Shown: positions 7,347 to 9,817 of the stretch, piece by piece
Position numbering within the stretch: position 1 is the stretch's first letter
Layout of the letters: the number at the start of each line of letters is the position of its first letter
Assembly (NCBI GenBank): GCA_045636265.1
Contig: JAZTXD010000002.1
Coordinates: forward strand, 1 to 9,817
Reading direction: 5' to 3'
DNA: 9,817 nt
Origin: Flemingiibacterium sp045636265
Lineage (GTDB): Bacteria; Bacillota; Clostridia; Oscillospirales; CAG-272
Position numbers and translations under genes: made by a program
The notes under the pieces: generated by a model
What the model was told of the DNA's origin: nothing
The model's input: the letters and a program-made list of their open reading frames with translations, nothing else
The model's database searches: none

Positions 7347-7398
7347 AAAATTTTTTCGCCGAAATTTCGACGCACGGAGATAAGAACACGCATGACAC

Positions 7399-7418
7399 AA
7401 AAAACCCTAATAGGGCTT
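7399..7418 (-). terminator. Terminator-like hairpin just after the glycine riboswitch
   Basis: On the - strand AAGCCCT (7418-7412) pairs with AGGGTTT (7408-7402), with one G-U pair and an ATT loop, and three further T follow. It starts 8 bases after the closing helix of the second aptamer and 63 bases before the start codon, the usual place for a riboswitch expression platform. The stem is short, so it would be a leaky or conditional terminator. Confidence 0.6.
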
Positions 7419-7426
7419 ATTTATAT

Positions 7427-7562
7427 CTCTGTCCTTTTGCCTGAGAGCATTAACACCTTCGGCACCCACAAGTGAGCTTCTCCAGAGCGTCGTCCGTAAA
7501 CGGTAGTTTTACCTGAGAGCGTTACTCCTTCGGTAAGCGCGCAAATGCCGCTTTTTCCCGAA
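7427..7562 (-). ncRNA. Tandem glycine riboswitch (two gcvT-type aptamers)
   Basis: Read on the - strand, two consecutive copies of the glycine aptamer core are visible. The first has ACCGAAGGAGTAAC then GCTCTCAGGTAAAA; the second has GCCGAAGGTGTTAA then GCTCTCAGGCAAAAGGACAG. The second aptamer is closed by CTCTG (7487-7483) pairing with CAGAG (7431-7427). The first spans about 7488-7562, with its outer boundary approximate. Glycine aptamers often occur as cooperative tandems and control glycine cleavage genes or AGCS transporters, which matches the downstream symporter. The GTAA in place of GCAA in the first aptamer is a small departure from the commonest sequence. Confidence 0.93.
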
Positions 7563-7592
7563 TACATCATCCGACAAATATTTGTAAAATCT

Positions 7593-7621
7593 ATTATATA
7601 CTACATTTCGCCATTTTGCAA
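7593..7621 (-). promoter_or_regulatory. Sigma-A promoter of the riboswitch-symporter unit
   Basis: On the - strand TTGCAA (7621-7616) and TATAAT (7598-7593) are exactly 17 bases apart. Transcription would begin near 7586, about 25 bases before the first aptamer. The A/T-rich run upstream of the -35 (7622-7660) could serve as an UP element. Confidence 0.8.
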
Positions 7622-7712
7622 TAGTTTTTTTAAAATTTGGATATATTTTTTTATAAATACCCGTATTCCAACACTTCCCCCGTAACACCGACTTCCCAAT
7701 GGCATAATCACG
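7622..7712. other. A/T-rich upstream stretch without gene
   Basis: Positions 7622-7660 are almost all A and T, with T-runs, and directly precede the symporter promoter on the - strand. The rest (7661-7712) has mixed composition with no hairpin, promoter or reading frame that I can support. Confidence 0.4.
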
Positions 7713-7713
7713 A

Positions 7714-8024
7714 CCACCGGCTTAGCCGGTGGGTTGCTCTGCCCTGTAAAGGCGCGATACTGGCAGGGCTAATACCCTTTGAATTGTCCGACACGTGCAA
7801 CCCTGCCCTACTGCCGCAGATGCGGCAACTAACTTTAGCCTCCCTTGTGTAAAGGGAGGTGGCACGGCGTGCCGTGACGGAGGGATTGTAAGCTTTGTCT
7901 TTCGATAAAACAATCCCTCAGTCACCTTCGGTGACAGCTCCCTTTGCACAAGGGAGCCTTCCACAGCACGCGGGATTGTTCATCGGCAAAAGCCTCTACG
8001 GAACCACCAGCTTGGCTGGTGGTT
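7714..8024. repeat. Gene-free mosaic of palindromic repeats (cassette B)
   Basis: The stretch is bounded by two similar hairpins: CCACCGGC-TTA-GCCGGTGG (7714-7732) and AACCACCAGC-TTG-GCTGGTGGTT (8002-8024). Base differences between the stems are mostly paired changes that keep pairing. Between them lie GCCCTG/CAGGGC (7741-7769), TGCCGCA/TGCGGCA (7812-7827) and an inverted pair of repeat arms (7837-7959). Short open frames here are repeat-derived and not believable genes. The segment 7960-8001 shows nothing further except a repeated GGATTGT near 7973. Confidence 0.6.
7837..7959. repeat. Inverted pair of bipartite repeat arms, MITE-like
   Basis: The left arm 7837-7889 and the reverse complement of the right arm 7910-7959 share CTCCCTTGTG, AAAGGGAG, TGAC and GAGGGATTGT in the same order. 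Each arm holds two small hairpins. The first is CTCCCTT/AAAGGGAG-type in both. The second is CACGG/CCGTG on the left and GTCACC/GGTGAC on the right, so its sequence differs while its pairing is kept. A 20-base spacer (7890-7909) separates the arms, and the whole could fold into one cruciform-like structure. No coding capacity, so non-autonomous at most. Confidence 0.7.
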
Positions 8025-8038
8025 TTCTTTACACAACC

Positions 8039-8072
8039 AAAAAATCCTCACATACCGTACGGCATGTGAGGA
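8039..8072 (-). terminator. Intrinsic terminator of rny
   Basis: TCCTCACAT (8045-8053) pairs with ATGTGAGGA (8064-8072), and inner CCG/CGG pairs lengthen the stem to about 12-13 bp. On the - strand six T follow (complement of A8039-8044). It lies 6 bases beyond the rny stop. On the + strand the tail TGATTTTATTTT is also U-rich. Confidence 0.92.
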
Positions 8073-8078
8073 CTGATT

Positions 8079-9626
8079 TTATTTTGCGTAGTCGATAGCA
8101 CGGGACTCGCGGATCATGTGAACCTTGATCTGTCCGGGGTACTGAAGCTCGCTTTCGATCTTCTGTACGATGTCGCGTGCGATAAGCACCATCTGCTCGT
8201 CGTTTACCATTTCCGGCTTGACAGCGATGCGAATCTCGCGGCCTGCCTGGATCGCGAACGACTTGTCCACTCCGGGGAAGCTGTAGGTGATCTCCTCGAG
8301 CTTCTGCAGACGCTTGATGTAGTTTTCAAGATCCTCGCGTCTTGCGCCGGGACGTGCCGCGGAAATTGCGTCGGCAGCCTGAACGATGATCGCAGTGATG
8401 GTCTGCGGCTCAACGTCGTTATGATGCGCCTCGATTGCGTGGAGAATGTCTTTGTTTTCCTTGAACTTCTTGGCAATGTCAACACCGAGCTGTACGTGCG
8501 AGCCCTCGATTTCCTGAGTGAGAGCCTTACCGATATCGTGAAGCAGACCTGCTCTCTTTGCAAGAGTGCTGTCAACTCCAAGCTCGTCGGCGATCATGCC
8601 CGACAGCATTGCAACCTCGATAGAATGATCGAGTACGTTCTGACCGTAGCTGGTACGGAAGCGAAGTCTTCCGAGCAGCTTGATAAGGTCCATGTTAAGA
8701 CCGTGGATACCGGTTTCGTATGTAGCGCGTTCGCCTGCCTGCTTGATCATAGCGTCAACGTCGCGGCGAGCCTTTTCAACGGTTTCCTCGATGCGTGCGG
8801 GATGGATACGTCCGTCCGCAACAAGCTTTTCGAGCGCGATGCGTGCAACCTCACGGCGAACCGGGTCAAAGCTCGAAAGCGTGATAGCCTCGGGAGTGTC
8901 ATCGATGATAAGGTCAACGCCCGTGAGTGCTTCGATCGCGTGGATGTTACGGCCCTCACGTCCGATAATGCGGCCCTTCATTTCGTCACTCGGCAGAGCG
9001 ACAACGGAAACGGTATTCTCCGTAACAGTTTCGGATGCACAGCGCTGAATAGCGAGCGAGAGAATGTTTCTTGCTTTCTGATCAGCCTCTTCCTTGAACT
9101 GAGCCTCGTATTCGATGAGCTTCTGCGCGGTTTCGTGCTTAACCTCATCGTCGATACGGGAAACGATCTGCGCCTTTGCCTCCTCGGCGGTAAGACCTGC
9201 AACCTTTTCGAGGGTTTCAAGCTGCTTTACCTTAAGCTGCTCGATCTCCTCGCGGGTTTCCTCGCAGTCCTTAAGCTTCTTGTTGAGAGTTTCCTCTTTG
9301 TTTTCGAGAGTTTCGATCTTGTGATCGATCTGCTCTTCTTTCTTGGTAAGTCTGGCTTCGAGCTTGGATATCTCCGCGCGGCGCTCTTTTATTTCGCGCT
9401 CTGCGTCGTTACGCTGACGAAGGATCTCCTCTTTTGCTTCGATAAGAGCTTCCTTCTTCTTGCTTTCGGCGGTACGCTCACCGTCTTCGATGATTTTACG
9501 CGCCTGCTCTTCGGCGGAACCAATCTCCGCTTCGCCGACCTTTTTTCTGTATGTTATACCCAAAAACACACCTATCGGCAGACAAACTACCGCGGTGATT
9601 ATAACACTTATAATAATTTCCAGCAT
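8079..9626 (-). CDS. rny: Ribonuclease Y
   Basis: RNase Y is the membrane-anchored endoribonuclease that starts mRNA decay and processes RNAs, including riboswitch leaders, in many Firmicutes. The 515-residue protein has the family layout at near-usual length. There is one N-terminal membrane helix (about 3-25), then a long charged coiled coil (about 35-195, rich in Lys, Glu and Arg). A KH domain follows with GRIIGREGRNI at 218-228 (GREG loop 222-225). The HD domain has His334 in LDHSIEVA, the HD pair His363-Asp364 in LLHDIGKAL, EAHHND at 399-404 and Asp419 in QAADAISAARPGARR. The ATG at 9626 is supported by GGAGG (9636-9640), nine bases upstream. The gene is monocistronic here, with its own promoter and terminator. 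Its neighbours are not the recA or ymdB genes seen beside it in some relatives. Confidence 0.97.
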   Translation of the reverse strand: MLEIIISVIITAVVCLPIGVFLGITYRKKVGEAEIGSAEEQARKIIEDGERTAESKKKEALIEAKEEILRQRNDAEREIKERRAEISKLEARLTKKEEQIDHKIETLENKEETLNKKLKDCEETREEIEQLKVKQLETLEKVAGLTAEEAKAQIVSRIDDEVKHETAQKLIEYEAQFKEEADQKARNILSLAIQRCASETVTENTVSVVALPSDEMKGRIIGREGRNIHAIEALTGVDLIIDDTPEAITLSSFDPVRREVARIALEKLVADGRIHPARIEETVEKARRDVDAMIKQAGERATYETGIHGLNMDLIKLLGRLRFRTSYGQNVLDHSIEVAMLSGMIADELGVDSTLAKRAGLLHDIGKALTQEIEGSHVQLGVDIAKKFKENKDILHAIEAHHNDVEPQTITAIIVQAADAISAARPGARREDLENYIKRLQKLEEITYSFPGVDKSFAIQAGREIRIAVKPEMVNDEQMVLIARDIVQKIESELQYPGQIKVHMIRESRAIDYAK

Positions 9627-9629
9627 GAC

Positions 9630-9647
9630 AGAACACCTCCTTGTTCC
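9630..9647 (-). promoter_or_regulatory. rny Shine-Dalgarno inside a hairpin loop
   Basis: On the - strand GGAACA (9647-9642) can pair with TGTTCT (9635-9630) with one G-U pair, leaving exactly AGGAGG in the 6-base loop. The stem ends 3 bases before ATG 9626. It would show the Shine-Dalgarno in a loop and might tune translation; function is inferred. Confidence 0.45.
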
Positions 9648-9762
9648 TTAAATTTTTGTTATTTTGATAGATTTTGAAAATGCAATTATTCAAACACCGT
9701 ATGCCGTGTCCCCATCACATGACACAGATATAGCATTATATTTTTTAATTACATACACATAT

Positions 9763-9791
9763 ATTTTATACAAAAAAGCGTCTTGTGTCAA
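9763..9791 (-). promoter_or_regulatory. Strong sigma-A promoter of rny
   Basis: On the - strand a perfect TTGACA (9791-9786) is followed after exactly 17 bases by TAAAAT (9768-9763). Transcription would start near 9756, giving a leader of about 130 bases. That leader includes a possible GTGTC/GACAC stem (9706-9710 with 9721-9725). An overlapping TATAAA at 9770-9765 has only a 15-base spacer and fits less well. Nothing else is recognisable in 9792-9817. Confidence 0.78.
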
Positions 9792-9817
9792 GGGGGAATG
9801 CTTAATTTTATTAAAAA

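Noticed and set aside
7360..7369. Perfect palindrome CGAAATTTCG in the symporter leader as an operator or terminator.
   Set aside because: It has no loop or T-run and no known regulator to assign; a 10-base A/T-centred palindrome may be chance.
7337..7393. A longer start for the symporter at ATG 7393, adding 19 residues.
   Set aside because: It has no Shine-Dalgarno and begins 5 bases after the terminator-like hairpin of the riboswitch; ATG 7336 has GGAGGT at good spacing and gives the family's usual N-terminus.
7637..7964. Short open frames of 71 and 80 codons on either strand in cassette B.
   Set aside because: They span the palindromic arms, have no family resemblance and no Shine-Dalgarno, so are treated as repeat sequence.
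8118..9677. A 519-codon open frame on the + strand running antisense to nearly all of rny.
   Set aside because: Rny on the other strand has every expected domain and regulatory signal. The antisense frame encodes a Leu/Cys/Val-rich sequence with no family pattern and arises because certain codons are avoided in rny.
1..9817. A new multi-gene defence, secretion or biosynthetic system.
   Set aside because: All five complete genes and the partial one match well-known families with ordinary roles; nothing in their order suggests an undescribed system.

Overview
The window reads as chromosome from a Gram-positive Clostridia-type anaerobe, probably a gut Oscillospirales or relative. This is inferred from Mini-ribonuclease III together with RNase Y, a tandem glycine riboswitch in front of a sodium:amino acid symporter, GGAGG ribosome binding sites, good sigma-A type promoters, and short palindromic repeats of a kind I recall from such genomes. 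No database search could be run. I see no tRNA, rRNA, CRISPR array, transposase, phage or defence gene.

Left half, all on the + strand. At 1-2787 is a large membrane-anchored transglutaminase-like protein (TgpA type) whose 5' end runs off the window. A promoter overlapping its stop codon appears to start a second unit: mrnC (Mini-III, 23S rRNA maturation), wecB (UDP-GlcNAc 2-epimerase, ManNAc supply for envelope polysaccharide) and a LysR-type regulator only 14 bases behind wecB. The unit ends at a strong hairpin terminator at 5431-5461.

Middle. Positions 5423-5944 hold no believable gene. This stretch is a dense run of hairpins, bounded on both sides by nearly the same 22-base palindrome. 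It ends in the terminator of the next, oppositely oriented gene.

Right half, all on the - strand. An AGCS-family sodium:alanine/glycine symporter (5945-7336) is preceded by a full regulatory leader. In transcription order this is a TTGCAA-17-TATAAT promoter, two glycine aptamers, a small terminator-like hairpin, and a ribosome binding site that fixes the start. Upstream of that promoter, 7700-8030 is a second repeat-rich intergenic stretch, again bounded by two look-alike hairpins and containing a 123-base inverted pair of repeats. Beyond it is rny (RNase Y, 8079-9626), with a strong terminator, a strong promoter and a leader of about 130 bases in which the Shine-Dalgarno can sit in a hairpin loop.

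How it fits together. Two RNA-processing enzymes, one cell-envelope sugar enzyme, one envelope transglutaminase-like protein and one glycine-controlled transporter make an ordinary housekeeping neighbourhood. The part most worth a second look is non-coding: the riboswitch-transporter unit, two mosaic repeat cassettes of shared design, and two translation starts (mrnC, rny) with hairpins at the ribosome binding site. I did not find a new multi-gene system.
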